A stretch of 64,000 nt of DNA from Bibersteinia trehalosi (lineage in GTDB: Bacteria > Pseudomonadota > Gammaproteobacteria > Enterobacterales > Pasteurellaceae). Made by a program: the position numbers and the translations under genes. This document shows positions 8,628-17,575 of this stretch, piece by piece (within the stretch, counting starts at the first letter, position 1; the number at the start of each line of letters is the position of its first letter). The stretch lies in assembly GCF_004346205.1 (NCBI RefSeq), contig NZ_SMAM01000001.1:62001-126000 (forward strand), in the 5' to 3' direction. Below the pieces are notes generated by a model that was given only the letters and a program-made list of their open reading frames with translations, did not search any database and was not told the origin of the DNA.

Positions 8628-9524
8628 AAATAGAATGGCAGCTACCCGTAGGTAGCTGCCACTTGAGGGGGTAACGGTATGCAAAACCATTAAGTTTCAA
8701 CTCTCAGCCACCTACAGGTAGCTGCTTAAAGCTGTTTTTCTGAATTTTTCCAGAACGATGTTTCAACTCTCAGCTACCTACAGGTAGCTGCACAGGCACA
8801 TCACCGCACCGGGCTACACTGGCAGGCATTGTTTCAACTCTCAGCTACCTACAGGTAGCTGCTATTGAGGGATGGAAATGGCTAAATACCAAATGATGTT
8901 TCAACTCTCAGCTACCTACAGGTGGCTGCAGGTTAGTAAGGGCGGGATCGGTTAAACGTTGCTGTTTCAACTCTCAGCTACCTACAGGTAGCTGCTTGCA
9001 CCGATTACTGCGCCGATACCAGTCCACGAGTTTCAACTCTCAGCTACCTACAGGTAGCTGCGGTTACTTTTGGCTCTATGCAGTCTGTTTATAAAGTTTC
9101 AACTCTCAGCTACCTACAGGTAGCTGCATCTAACTTTTATGCTCATTGAACTCGGTTCATGGTTTCAACTCTCAGCTACCTACAGGTAGCTGCATCCTGA
9201 AACGTTTGAGCAGCTAAACGCCAAAGGCGTTTCAACTCTCAGCTACCTACAGGTAGCTGCTTCAAAACGAAGACAGTGTGTGGGTTAAACGCTTGTTTCA
9301 ACTCTCAGCTACCTACAGGTAGCTGCTTGCTCGCTTGATCTAGCAATTCTGCCAAGCTATGTTTCAACTCTCAGCTACCTACAGGTAGCTGCCCGAACGA
9401 CAAGCAAGGGCAAAAGTGCAGATTGTGTTTCAACTCTCAGCTACCTACAGGTAGCTGCCGCATAGTTGTACAAACCTCGGTAAGCTGCAGTGGTTTCAAC
9501 TCTCAGCTACCTACAGGTAGCTGC
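8628..9524 (-). CRISPR. Type I-C-like CRISPR array, 13 repeats plus one degenerate terminal repeat
   Basis: Thirteen 32-nt repeats begin at 8694, 8760, 8831, 8898, 8964, 9030, 9096, 9162, 9229, 9295, 9361, 9427 and 9493. Spacers are 34-35 nt except one of 39 nt (8792-8830). Each repeat starts GTTTCAACTCT on the plus strand and contains a hairpin CAGCTACC-TACA-GGTAGCTG. Two carry single changes (8694 and 8898 copies). A fourteenth, decayed copy lies at 8628-8659, exactly one 34-nt spacer away. Decay at the left puts the leader on the right, so transcription is on the minus strand. The RNA repeat then ends AGAGTTGAAAC, an 11-nt handle after the stem. A 32-nt repeat, 34-35-nt spacers and that handle fit subtype I-C. 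No cas genes are in the window. Confidence 0.97.
8636..8661 (-). terminator. Degenerate terminal CRISPR repeat, possible array terminator
   Basis: A perfect 11-bp stem TGGCAGCTACC / GGTAGCTGCCA with loop CGTA. It aligns to the stem half of the repeat with three differences, while the AACTCT flank is lost. On the minus strand it is followed by TTCTATTTCT, a U-rich run, so the last array unit could act as a terminator. Termination is inferred. Confidence 0.5.
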
Positions 9525-9645
9525 TCCCTATATATCAAAGCATTACGTCACAAGGATTAAACCCTAACAATTCGCTAGCTTAAAATATGGGGATTGATTT
9601 ACAGTGTAGCATAATATCTGTTATATGATGGAAGTTTGTAACAAC
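9525..9645 (-). promoter_or_regulatory. Probable CRISPR leader
   Basis: AT-rich DNA (about 65 percent or more) next to the perfect-repeat end of the array, with no open frame of note. Read on the minus strand it contains a TATTAT box about 100 nt before the first repeat. The -35 is poor. Assigned as leader mainly because the opposite end of the array is decayed. Confidence 0.5.
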
Positions 9646-9670
9646 TTGATTCGTAAGGGAAATAATAAAT

Positions 9671-9711
9671 CGCTAACCTCTTGGTATTTTGATGAGAACC
9701 GAGGGTTAGCG
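9671..9711 (-). terminator. Long hairpin between alr and the CRISPR leader
   Basis: CGCTAACC(T)CTTGGT pairs with ACCGAGGGTTAGCG: about 14 bp with one bulged T and one G-U, loop 12 nt. On the minus strand it is followed by ATTTATTATTT, so it could end alr transcription before the array. The 9712-9859 stretch upstream of it holds one uptake-sequence-like TAAGCGGTC and a small dyad (9731-9749), nothing else I can support. Confidence 0.45.
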
Positions 9712-9859
9712 AGAAGAGAAATAAACATGAAACATTAGGAGGTAATGTTGCTTTATCTTATGTAAGCGGTCTATTTCAGGGAATTTTTTACAAACTATTC
9801 AACGCTGTGTAATATCCTTTTTTTGAATGATGTTACAAGATTATTTAAATGTGCTAGCG

Positions 9860-10984
9860 TTAATCAAGATATTCAAAAAGCACTCTTGGGGTTAATTTGG
9901 TAATTAATTCATAATTGATTACCCCCATGGCATTAGCGACTTCTTCAATTAACAAATTTTCCCCCCAAAGCTCAGCTTCATCCCCCACTTTATCATTACT
10001 ATTAATACCAAGATCGACAGTCATCATATCCATTGATACTCGTCCTACGATAGGTACTCTTCGCCCATTGATAAACACCGGCGTACCAGGTGGCGCATTA
10101 CGTGGATAGCCATCGCCATAACCAACGGCAATAACACCGATTTTGGTATCCTGCTCAGCTACCCAAGCACCGCCATAACCAACAGGTTCACCCGCTTTAT
10201 GGGAGCGAATAGCAATAAGCGATGAAGCAAATTTCATCACCGGTTTAAAGCCTAGCGAGGTAATGGGGTGAGTGTGAGGAGAAATACCGTGCATAATAAT
10301 TCCTGGACGAACCCAATCATAATGAGCTTGTTGCCAGTAAAGAATGCCATTAGAAGCGGAGATACTGCGTTCGCCTTCGTAGCCTTTTGTTGCCTGTTCA
10401 AAGATCGCAATTTGTTTTTCAGTGTAGCCACAATCAGGCTCATCTGCGCGGCTAAAGTGGCTGACAAAATTGACCTTCTCAACCAAGGCACAAGCGGTCA
10501 ATCTTTGGTGAAATTCTGCAATTTGCTCTGGATGGATACCTAAACGGTGCATACCTGTATCAATTTTGAGCCAAACGGTAATTGGGAAATAAATTTTTGC
10601 TTTTCGTTTCCAAAAGCCTTTTGCCTGTTCAGTTTGCCATTCAGCAGAAACTTGTTCAAGTAATTCAAGCTGTTCAATACAATGCACAACGGTATCAAAG
10701 CGCCGAGAAACCGTTTTAAGTAGCTCTTCGCGGTCAAAAAAGCCTTCTAATAAAAGGATTTTTCCTTCATAGCCACTTTCTTGAATTGCAAGCGCTTCTT
10801 TGATGCGGGCGACACAAAAGCCATCAACGAGATCGTTTAAATTTCTAACAAGATGATGTAAACCTTGCCCATAAGCATTTGCTTTTGCTACAGCACAGTG
10901 TTTACTATGAGGGGCGAGTGTTTTGATTAATTGCATATTATGGCGGAGATTTTTTCCGCTTAGTGTTGCTGTTGCTGGTTTCAT
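9860..10984 (-). CDS. alr: Alanine racemase
   Basis: 374 residues when started at the ATG at 10984; the open frame continues 40 codons upstream, but that extension is unlike any Alr. The enzyme interconverts L- and D-alanine for peptidoglycan. The PLP lysine is Lys34 in AVAKANAYGQG, and the second catalytic tyrosine lies in VGYGDGYPRN. GRVSMDMMTVDLG and the C-terminal beta domain are present. AAAGA precedes the start. It is divergent from qmcA and monocistronic, with the CRISPR array downstream. E. coli Alr has 359 residues, so the length is normal. Confidence 0.95.
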   Translation of the reverse strand: MKPATATLSGKNLRHNMQLIKTLAPHSKHCAVAKANAYGQGLHHLVRNLNDLVDGFCVARIKEALAIQESGYEGKILLLEGFFDREELLKTVSRRFDTVVHCIEQLELLEQVSAEWQTEQAKGFWKRKAKIYFPITVWLKIDTGMHRLGIHPEQIAEFHQRLTACALVEKVNFVSHFSRADEPDCGYTEKQIAIFEQATKGYEGERSISASNGILYWQQAHYDWVRPGIIMHGISPHTHPITSLGFKPVMKFASSLIAIRSHKAGEPVGYGGAWVAEQDTKIGVIAVGYGDGYPRNAPPGTPVFINGRRVPIVGRVSMDMMTVDLGINSNDKVGDEAELWGENLLIEEVANAMGVINYELITKLTPRVLFEYLD

Positions 10985-11107
10985 TTTCTTTGAGTAACAA
11001 CTTGATAATGGCAGAATTATACGCTTGAAATTATAAAATTTACTAGTAATTCTGAGAAAAGAGATTACTATACCAACTCCAATTCTTCCAAAGTAAAGGA
11101 GCATAAA

Positions 11108-12031
11108 ATGTTTGGTTTGGATTTTTCTCTATTGCCTATTTTGTTCGTTTTACTCATCGTTTTTACGCTTTCTTCAACAATTAAAATTGTACCGCAGGGT
11201 TATCATTGGACGGTGGAGCGTTTTGGTCGCTATACCAAAACACTCACTCCGGGGTTGAATATTGTCGTGCCGTTTATTGAGCGAATTGGCCGTAAAATCA
11301 ATATGATGGAGCAAGTGCTAGATATTCCATCGCAAGAAGTCATTTCTAAAGATAATGCAAGTGTTGCGATTGATGCTGTATGTTTTGTGCAGGTTGTTGA
11401 AGCTCGGCGAGCAGCTTATGAGGTCAATAACCTAGAAGATGCGATTGTTAATCTCACTATGACTAATATGCGTACCGTGCTTGGTTCAATGGATCTGGAC
11501 GACATGCTTTCTCAACGAGATTTAATTAACGGTAAATTGCTCACTATTGTTGATGAAGCCACCAATATCTGGGGGGTGAAAGTTACTCGTATCGAAATTC
11601 GTGATGTGCGTCCACCGCGTGAACTTGTGGAAGCCATGAATGCTCAGATGAAGGCAGAGCGTAATAAGCGAGCGGATATTCTAGAGGCTGAAGGGATTCG
11701 ACAAGCTGAAATTTTACGTGCAGAAGGTGAAAAACAATCCCGTATTCTCAAAGCAGAAGGGGAACGCCAAGAAGCTTTCTTACAAGCGGAAGCACGTGAA
11801 CGCGCAGCTGAGGCGGAAGCTAAAGCAACTCAAATGGTTTCAGAGGCAATTGCAAAAGGCGATACTACTGCAATTAACTATTTTATTGCACAAAAATACA
11901 CTGAAGCCCTCAAAGATATTGGCTCGGCAGATAATAGTAAAGTAGTGTTAATGCCGTTAGAAGCAGGTAATTTAATTGGTTCAGTAGCTGGTATTGCTGA
12001 GCTACTAAAATCAAATAAAAGCTCATCATAA
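11108..12031 (+). CDS. qmcA: SPFH/paraslipin membrane protein QmcA
   Basis: 307 residues. An N-terminal membrane anchor (about 5-25) is followed by the SPFH (band 7) domain starting at [21 protein letters not shown] and ending near residue 200, then a long alanine- and glutamate-rich coiled coil ([20 protein letters not shown]). Length and sequence match E. coli QmcA (305). Such proteins form large membrane-bound oligomeric cages in the inner membrane. The ybbJ/NfeD-like gene follows after 36 nt, the standard pairing of a paraslipin with an NfeD partner. Its ATG has AAAGGAG immediately upstream. Confidence 0.92.
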   Translation: MFGLDFSLLPILFVLLIVFTLSSTIKIVPQGYHWTVERFGRYTKTLTPGLNIVVPFIERIGRKINMMEQVLDIPSQEVISKDNASVAIDAVCFVQVVEARRAAYEVNNLEDAIVNLTMTNMRTVLGSMDLDDMLSQRDLINGKLLTIVDEATNIWGVKVTRIEIRDVRPPRELVEAMNAQMKAERNKRADILEAEGIRQAEILRAEGEKQSRILKAEGERQEAFLQAEARERAAEAEAKATQMVSEAIAKGDTTAINYFIAQKYTEALKDIGSADNSKVVLMPLEAGNLIGSVAGIAELLKSNKSSS

Positions 12032-12067
12032 TAGGGCGTCTCTTCCCTTGTCTCATCAGGAGGAAAA

Positions 12068-12505
12068 ATGGATTGGTTATTGAATTGGGCTGGTTGGTTA
12101 AGTTTAGGCTTTTTACTACTGGCTCTAGAATTAATTGCGCCAGGCGTGTTTATTATGTGGTGGGGACTCGCGGCTCTCATTTTAGCCGCAGTTTCTGCAC
12201 TCTTACCGAATTTAGAGCCTGCCTACCAAGTCACAATTTTTGCTGTGCTAGCGATTACTTTCAGCCTAGTTTGGTGGAAATACCAGCATGGTAAAGATCA
12301 ACAAGATGATGAACATAGCTCTCTGAACTCAAGAGAACACGCAATGATAGGAGCAAGAGGGGTGATTGTCGAGATACTGGAGAACGGTATTGCGCGAGGC
12401 AAATTTGATGATACCACATGGCGCGTGATTGGTGAGAATCTACGTATTGGTGATTCGGTGCAAGTGTTCCGAGTTGAAGGTATTACATTATTTGTAAAGA
12501 AATAG
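12068..12505 (+). CDS. ybbJ: NfeD-like membrane protein YbbJ
   Basis: 145 residues: two or three membrane helices in the first 75 residues (LSLGFLLLALELIAPGVFIM, then an alanine-leucine-rich hairpin), followed by a soluble OB-fold C-terminus (GARGVIVEILENGIARGKFDDTTWRV). This is the short NfeD type without a protease domain. It has AGGAGG just before ATG 12068. Pairing with qmcA is conserved and implies a joint role in membrane organisation. The following 215 nt up to the hrpA stop contain one full uptake sequence (12598-12613) and no gene. Confidence 0.88.
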   Translation: MDWLLNWAGWLSLGFLLLALELIAPGVFIMWWGLAALILAAVSALLPNLEPAYQVTIFAVLAITFSLVWWKYQHGKDQQDDEHSSLNSREHAMIGARGVIVEILENGIARGKFDDTTWRVIGENLRIGDSVQVFRVEGITLFVKK

Positions 12506-12721
12506 GCACTCTTTGAAATATCTAAGCTTATTTAACCCATCTCCAACAGATTTCTGGAAAAAGACTAAAGAAGCCTAGAGTATTTCAACGTAAGTTTACA
12601 AGCGGTCGATTTTCTTCAAAACTTTACAAATTGATTAGCGTATGCTGAGGTTTAAAGTAGTGAATTAGCTTAGGTAGATTTTACCCTAGCCAACTAAAAG
12701 AAATCTAACCGCTTAATATTG

Positions 12722-15700
12722 CTATTTTACTTCCGCAATCACATTCAAAATCCGCTTGTCCGAAATCGGGTATTTTGTGCCGAGCTGTTGAGCGAACAGG
12801 CTGACCCGCAGTTCTTCGATCATATAGCGAATTTCCAGCACTTCGTCCGGTACCGCTTTGGATTTTGGCAGTTTAGCAAGAAGCTGTTTATATGCCTCTT
12901 GCACCGCTTCCACCCGTAGCATTTTGGCTCGGTCGGTGTTGCTGTCCACCAACAGTTTATCCAAACGGCGTTCGATAGCGGTCAAATAACGGTATAAATC
13001 TGCAAGGCGGGCGTAGCCGGTTTTGGTGACAAAATCGGGGTAAATCAGCCCTTCGATTTGGGCTTTGATGTCGCTTAACGCAAACGCCATCGTAAAATCG
13101 AGCTTGCCTTTTAACCGCTTGTTTAGCTCGTAGGCCAGCGTGAGGCACTTTTCAACCTGTTTGGCAATTTCTACGGTTTTATCGTTTAAATTTGCCCGCA
13201 CAAATTCGTGCAATTCATTGAATTTTTCCTCCGTCCAGACAAACCCGCCGAACTCTTCTACCAGCTGATCTACCGCACAGGCAATGCAGTCGTCAATCAG
13301 CTCCAACACTTTGCCGAACGGGGCAAAATATAAGCCTAACTTGGCTTTGTTCGGCAGTTTTTCGTGCAGATATTTAATCGGAGACGGTACATTTAGCAGC
13401 AGCAAACGGCGAAGTCCTGCTTGCATTGCTCTTGCTTGTTCAAACTCGGTTTCAAACAGTTTCACCCCCACAGCCGTTTGCTCATCAACAATCGCAGGGT
13501 AGGCTTTCACGCTGAAATGGGCTTTTTTCTGCTCATAGAACTGCGGTAATTCGGCAAAATTCCAAATATGCACGCCACTTTGCTCAATGCCGTCATCGGC
13601 AATGTTGGAAAGGGTGTTCTGCACCGCATCTTTCAAGGTAAATTTCAGCTCATCAAGGTTTTCGCTCTCTTGCAGTTTCTTGCCTTTATCGTCAATCACA
13701 CGGAACGTCATGCGCAAATGTGGTGGCAGTTGGGTTAAATCCCACTGCTCAGGCTCGACCAATACGCCCGTCATTCGGCGTAGTTCGTGGCTTAGACTGT
13801 CCAGCAACGGCTTTTTAAACGGCTCGGCTCGCCCTAAAAAGGCGTCCGCATAATTTGGTGCCGGTACAAAATTCCGCCGTAGCGATTTTGGTAAGCTCTT
13901 AATCAGCGAGACGATCAGCTCGTGGCGTAGCCCCGGAATTTGCCAATCGAACCCTTCGGGTTCCACTTGGTTGAGCAGCGGCAGCGGAATATGCACCGTT
14001 ACGCCATCGTGATCTTTGCCGACCTCGAACTGATAGCTCAGTTTGAGTTTTAAATCGCCTTGATGCCAGAAATTCGGGAAATCCAGCTCGCTGGCAAGTG
14101 TAGCGTTGTCGTTAATCAGGAACGATTTTTCAAAGTTCAGCAGTTCAGGATCTTTTTTGCTTGCCTGTTTCCACCAAGTATCAAAATGCTTGCTCGACAC
14201 AACTTCGGTGCCAATTCGCTGATCGTAGAACTCAAATAGCACCTGCTCGTCCACCAAAATATCACGGCGGCGGGATTTGTGTTCCAATGCTTCAACTTCA
14301 CGGATCAAGCGGTGATTTTCTTTGAAAAATTTGTAATTGTTGTGCCATTCGCCCTCCACCAACGCCGAGCGGATAAAAATTTCACGGCTGACGGTTGAGT
14401 CTATCGAGCCATAATTTACCGAGCGTTGTGCCACAATCGGAATGCCATAGAGCGACACTTTTTCCGATGCCATTACCGCCCCTTTGGACTTCGCCCAGTG
14501 CGGTTCGCTGTAACTGGATTTAGTGAGGTGTACCGCCAACGGCTCCACCCATTCCGGCTCAATACGAGCAACCATTCGCCCCCAAAGTTTGGTGGTTTCC
14601 ACCAACTCTGCCGCCATTACCCATTTCGGCTGTTTTTTGAAAAGTGCCGAGTTCGGGAAAATGAAAAAGTGGGCATTTCTTGCTCCTAAATAGTGCATTT
14701 TTTCATTATCTTTCAAGCCGATATGCGACAACAAGCCGGCGAGCAAAGCGGTATGAATTGGCTGATAACTTGCCGGCTCACTGTTAATTTTTAGGCCCAT
14801 TTCACGCACAGCAAGGCGGAGCTGGTGATAAATATCCTGCCACTCCCGCACACGGTTGTAGTTCAAATAATCCTTACGGCAGAGGTTGCGGAACTGGTTT
14901 TTCGACAGTTCTTTTTGCTGGGTTTGGATAAAGTGCCACAAATTCACAAAGGCTAAAAAATCGCTCTCTTTATCGGCAAAACGGCGGTGTTTGTCGTCTG
15001 CCGACTGCTGTTTCTCCTGCGGACGCTCACGAGGATCTTGGATTGAGAGAGCTGATACAATCATCATCACTTCGTGCAGCGAGCCGTTTTTTGCTGCCTC
15101 AATGACCATTCTGCCTAAGCGAGGATCGACTGGCAGTTGGGCGAGTTGGCGACCGATTGGGGTTAATCTAAACCCCTCCCCCCGTTTACGGGGGGAGGTT
15201 GGGAGGGGGGGAGTGCCATCATTAGAATGGTTTTCCCCCCTCCCTAGCCCTCCCCCGCGAGCGGGGGAAGGGATTTTTTCATTTGGAATAATAGCCTGTA
15301 ACTCCTCCAACAGCCGAATCCCGTCCTGAATTTGTCGGCTATCAGGTGCATCAACAAACGGGAAATTGGCAATATCACTCAATCCAAGCGAAGTCATTTG
15401 CAAAATAACGGCTGCAAGGTTGGTTCGCAGAATTTCCGGATCGGTAAATTGCGGACGGCTGTTGAAATCCTCTTCCGAATAGAGGCGGATACAGATCCCT
15501 TCCGAGGTTCGTCCACAGCGCCCTTTACGCTGGTTGGCGGAGGCTTGCGAAATTGGCTCAATCGGCAGGCGTTGCACTTTGGTACGGTAGCTATAACGAG
15601 AAATACGAGCCGTGCCGGTGTCGATCACATATTTAATATTCGGAATAGTGAGCGAGGTTTCCGCCACGTTGGTCGCTAGAATAATGCGGTTTAGTCCACC

Positions 15701-16714
15701 GCTTGGCTGGAAAATCCGTTGTTGCTCGGCAGCCGACAAGCGGGCGTAAAGAGGTAAAATTTCGCTATGTCGCAGTTCCTGCTTTTGCAAGGCTTCTGCG
15801 GTGTCCCGAATTTCCCGTTCACCGTTCATAAAAATCAGAATATCGCCACGCCCTTCGGCTTGCAGTTCGTCCACCGCATTCAAAATACCTTGCAGTTGAT
15901 CCTGATCTTCCTCTTCCACTATCGGGCGATAACGTACTTCCACCGGGAACGTCCGCCCAGAGACTTCAATAATCGGGGCGTTGTTGAAATGTTTGGAAAA
16001 ACGTTCCACATCAATGGTTGCCGAAGTGATGATCACTTTTAGATCGGGGCGTTTATGCAGAATTTGTTTCAGATAACCCAAGATAAAATCGTTATTCAGC
16101 GAACGCTCGTGGGCTTCGTCAATAATCAGCGTATCGTACTGATTTAAATAGCGGTCGTGCTGGATTTCCGCCAGCAGAATACCGTCCGTCATTAGCTTGA
16201 TTAAGCTGTTTTCACTGACTTGATCGTTAAAGCGGACTTTGTAACCGACCGTCTCGCCCAGTTCCGATTTCAGCTCTTCGGCAATGCGAGTGGCAACCGA
16301 GCGTGCGGCAATTCGGCGGGGCTGGGTATGCCCAATCAAGCCCTTCACCCCTCGCCCGAGTTCCAAGCACATTTTCGGCAACTGGGTGGTTTTGCCCGAA
16401 CCGGTTTCCCCGGCAATCACCACCACCTGATTTTCGCTAATCAGTTTTAAAATTTCCTCACGGCGAGCGGAGACGGGTAGATCAGGGTAGTCAATTTTCA
16501 GGTTTTGGGCGTGCTGAGTTCGTGCGAAAAAACGTGCCTGACAAGCGGTGAGATCTTGCGAAATTTCTGCTAAAACCGACCGCTTGTTTTCCTCGTTTTT
16601 AATGTTTTCTGCCCCTTTTAAGCGACCGAGCAGACGGCGGAAATCGACGGTAGTGATATTTTCCAGCTTCACAAGCGGTGGTTTTTTATGATTTTTTTGC
16701 AATTTATCCGTCAT
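12722..16714 (-). CDS. hrpA: ATP-dependent RNA helicase HrpA
   Basis: About 1330 residues (E. coli HrpA 1300). The DEAH-box core has GETGSGKTTQLP, DEAHERS and SATID, then QRKGRCGRTSEG. The winged-helix part (LLEELQAI ... LTPIGRQLAQLPVDPRLGRM) and the long HrpA-specific C-terminal region, ending YPISDKRIL, follow. It is a 3'-5' RNA helicase linked to rescue of stalled ribosomes. GTG 16717 or ATG 16714 can start it; the ATG overlaps the yeaL stop as TGATG, implying translational coupling. The frame contains an in-frame inserted repeat of about 31 extra codons (15173-15275) in the turn of the winged helix. No frameshift is seen. Confidence 0.95.
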   Translation of the reverse strand: MTDKLQKNHKKPPLVKLENITTVDFRRLLGRLKGAENIKNEENKRSVLAEISQDLTACQARFFARTQHAQNLKIDYPDLPVSARREEILKLISENQVVVIAGETGSGKTTQLPKMCLELGRGVKGLIGHTQPRRIAARSVATRIAEELKSELGETVGYKVRFNDQVSENSLIKLMTDGILLAEIQHDRYLNQYDTLIIDEAHERSLNNDFILGYLKQILHKRPDLKVIITSATIDVERFSKHFNNAPIIEVSGRTFPVEVRYRPIVEEEDQDQLQGILNAVDELQAEGRGDILIFMNGEREIRDTAEALQKQELRHSEILPLYARLSAAEQQRIFQPSGGLNRIILATNVAETSLTIPNIKYVIDTGTARISRYSYRTKVQRLPIEPISQASANQRKGRCGRTSEGICIRLYSEEDFNSRPQFTDPEILRTNLAAVILQMTSLGLSDIANFPFVDAPDSRQIQDGIRLLEELQAIIPNEKIPSPARGGGLGRGENHSNDGTPPLPTSPRKRGEGFRLTPIGRQLAQLPVDPRLGRMVIEAAKNGSLHEVMMIVSALSIQDPRERPQEKQQSADDKHRRFADKESDFLAFVNLWHFIQTQQKELSKNQFRNLCRKDYLNYNRVREWQDIYHQLRLAVREMGLKINSEPASYQPIHTALLAGLLSHIGLKDNEKMHYLGARNAHFFIFPNSALFKKQPKWVMAAELVETTKLWGRMVARIEPEWVEPLAVHLTKSSYSEPHWAKSKGAVMASEKVSLYGIPIVAQRSVNYGSIDSTVSREIFIRSALVEGEWHNNYKFFKENHRLIREVEALEHKSRRRDILVDEQVLFEFYDQRIGTEVVSSKHFDTWWKQASKKDPELLNFEKSFLINDNATLASELDFPNFWHQGDLKLKLSYQFEVGKDHDGVTVHIPLPLLNQVEPEGFDWQIPGLRHELIVSLIKSLPKSLRRNFVPAPNYADAFLGRAEPFKKPLLDSLSHELRRMTGVLVEPEQWDLTQLPPHLRMTFRVIDDKGKKLQESENLDELKFTLKDAVQNTLSNIADDGIEQSGVHIWNFAELPQFYEQKKAHFSVKAYPAIVDEQTAVGVKLFETEFEQARAMQAGLRRLLLLNVPSPIKYLHEKLPNKAKLGLYFAPFGKVLELIDDCIACAVDQLVEEFGGFVWTEEKFNELHEFVRANLNDKTVEIAKQVEKCLTLAYELNKRLKGKLDFTMAFALSDIKAQIEGLIYPDFVTKTGYARLADLYRYLTAIERRLDKLLVDSNTDRAKMLRVEAVQEAYKQLLAKLPKSKAVPDEVLEIRYMIEELRVSLFAQQLGTKYPISDKRILNVIAEVK
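15173..15275. repeat. REPIN-like inverted REP doublet inside hrpA
   Basis: Two GC-rich units in head-to-head orientation. The left one has an 11-bp stem CCTCCCCCCGT / ACGGGGGGAGG with a two-base loop near 15175-15198. The right one has TCCCCCGC / GCGGGGGA at 15251-15268. The tails TTGGGAGGGG and CCCCTCCCTAGCCC are inverted copies of each other. The translated insert reads SPARGGGLGRGE and PLPTSPRKRGEG, the familiar protein trace of this REP family. Its base composition differs sharply from the surrounding low-GC DNA. Confidence 0.85.
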
Positions 16715-17166
16715 CACGATTTCCCTAATACCAACGACAAAATCCCTGCCGCAATCAACGGTCCGACCGGTACGCCTTTTAAGAACGCCACACCGATTAC
16801 TGTGCCGATTAAAAGCCCAGTCACCAGCACCGGTTGGTTGCCCATTAAGTTTACGCCTCTACCACCCAACCACGCTACCAACACGCCGGCAACAATCGAG
16901 AGTGCCATTTTCCAGTTTAGCAGTTGGGCAAGTTCGGGGAGCGTAATTCGCCCTGAAACCAAGGGGCTAAGTACGCCGATGGTTAAAATGATAATCCCGA
17001 TTTTTAAGCCGTATTGATCGACAAAAGGAATAAATTTAGAAAGTAAGGTTTGTTGCATAATCAGCAACACCGCTGCTGAAATGGTAACCGCACTGTTTTG
17101 GCTGATGAGCCCTAAAATAATCAGCACAACAAGTAGAAGTGCTACTGCATTAAATTGTAAAGTCAT
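16714..17166 (-). CDS. yeaL: YeaL family membrane protein (DUF441)
   Basis: 150 residues, all hydrophobic, about four membrane helices, matching E. coli YeaL (148) over its length: [42 protein letters not shown] and a C-terminal [24 protein letters not shown]. The function is unknown. It is translated just ahead of hrpA and overlaps it by one base (TGATG). A terminator lies between it and the next upstream gene, so the promoter must lie within about 50 nt or transcription reads through. Confidence 0.85.
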   Translation of the reverse strand: MTLQFNAVALLLVVLIILGLISQNSAVTISAAVLLIMQQTLLSKFIPFVDQYGLKIGIIILTIGVLSPLVSGRITLPELAQLLNWKMALSIVAGVLVAWLGGRGVNLMGNQPVLVTGLLIGTVIGVAFLKGVPVGPLIAAGILSLVLGKS

Positions 17167-17178
17167 AGGATTAAAACG

Positions 17179-17208
17179 TAAAAACCCTTACCTAATTAAG
17201 GTAAGGGT
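17179..17208 (-). terminator. Intrinsic terminator downstream of the coiled-coil membrane protein
   Basis: ACCCTTACCT (17184-17193) pairs with AGGTAAGGGT (17199-17208); the minus strand then runs into five T (17179-17183). Confidence 0.8.
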
Positions 17209-17226
17209 GGGTAATTAAACATTGAG

Positions 17227-17508
17227 CTAGTTAATAAATTTCATCATCGCCATTAAAAAGCCAATTAAGGCAACATTTAAGCTAATTGCCTTAAATATGC
17301 TTGCATTGATTGTTGTTATCAACTCATTCTTTAGTTTAGCAAGCTCAATTTGCAAATCAGCTTTTGTGGCTAACGGACTTTGACTCTGTTCTAAGGCTTC
17401 ATCCAGTGCATTAGCAAATGCCTCAGCCATTTCAGGTGTTTGATTGGCTTCTTGCAGACGTTTTACAAAACGTAATTTATCAAATCGTAGGCTCATTGTG
17501 CTATCCAT
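17227..17508 (-). CDS. Coiled-coil protein with C-terminal membrane anchor (DUF1640-like)
   Basis: 93 residues from the ATG at 17508, which has a good GGGAGAA ribosome site eight bases away; a longer frame upstream crosses a dyad and is unlikely. It starts with a short motif LRFDKLRFVKRLQEA, followed by heptad-like A/L/E sequence (MAEAFANALDEALEQ) and a KADLQIELAKLKNEL coiled coil, and ends in one membrane helix (ISLNVALIGFLMAMM). This layout recalls small DUF1640/CCDC90-like bacterial proteins often found next to mobile or toxin genes. No function can be assigned. It stands alone between grpE and yeaL. Confidence 0.65.
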   Translation of the reverse strand: MDSTMSLRFDKLRFVKRLQEANQTPEMAEAFANALDEALEQSQSPLATKADLQIELAKLKNELITTINASIFKAISLNVALIGFLMAMMKFIN

Positions 17509-17575
17509 TTTGTTCTCCCATTGCAACTGAAATATAGCGTAATCTAACACAATTACAATCGGAAAATTTTTCGAT

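Noticed and set aside
8996..9029. CRISPR spacer with an 18-of-19 match to yeaL (near 16791-16809), a possible self-target
   Set aside because: The match covers only the part far from the crRNA handle; the seed side does not pair. Both sequences encode Gly/Val/Ile-rich membrane peptides, so chance similarity is likely.
9737..9765. Strong AGGAGG sequence with a nearby ATG downstream of alr
   Set aside because: The ATG is only two bases away and opens a six-codon frame; it is part of a small dyad (9731-9749) rather than a gene.
12957..13148. Minus-strand 63-codon frame inside hrpA
   Set aside because: Shadow frame in the GC-richer 3' part of hrpA; the hrpA frame is uninterrupted and conserved here.
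14886..15329. A 147-codon open frame antisense to hrpA
   Set aside because: It is a shadow of the strong hrpA frame, and its C-terminal part is the translated REP doublet on the other strand. No ribosome site or family match.
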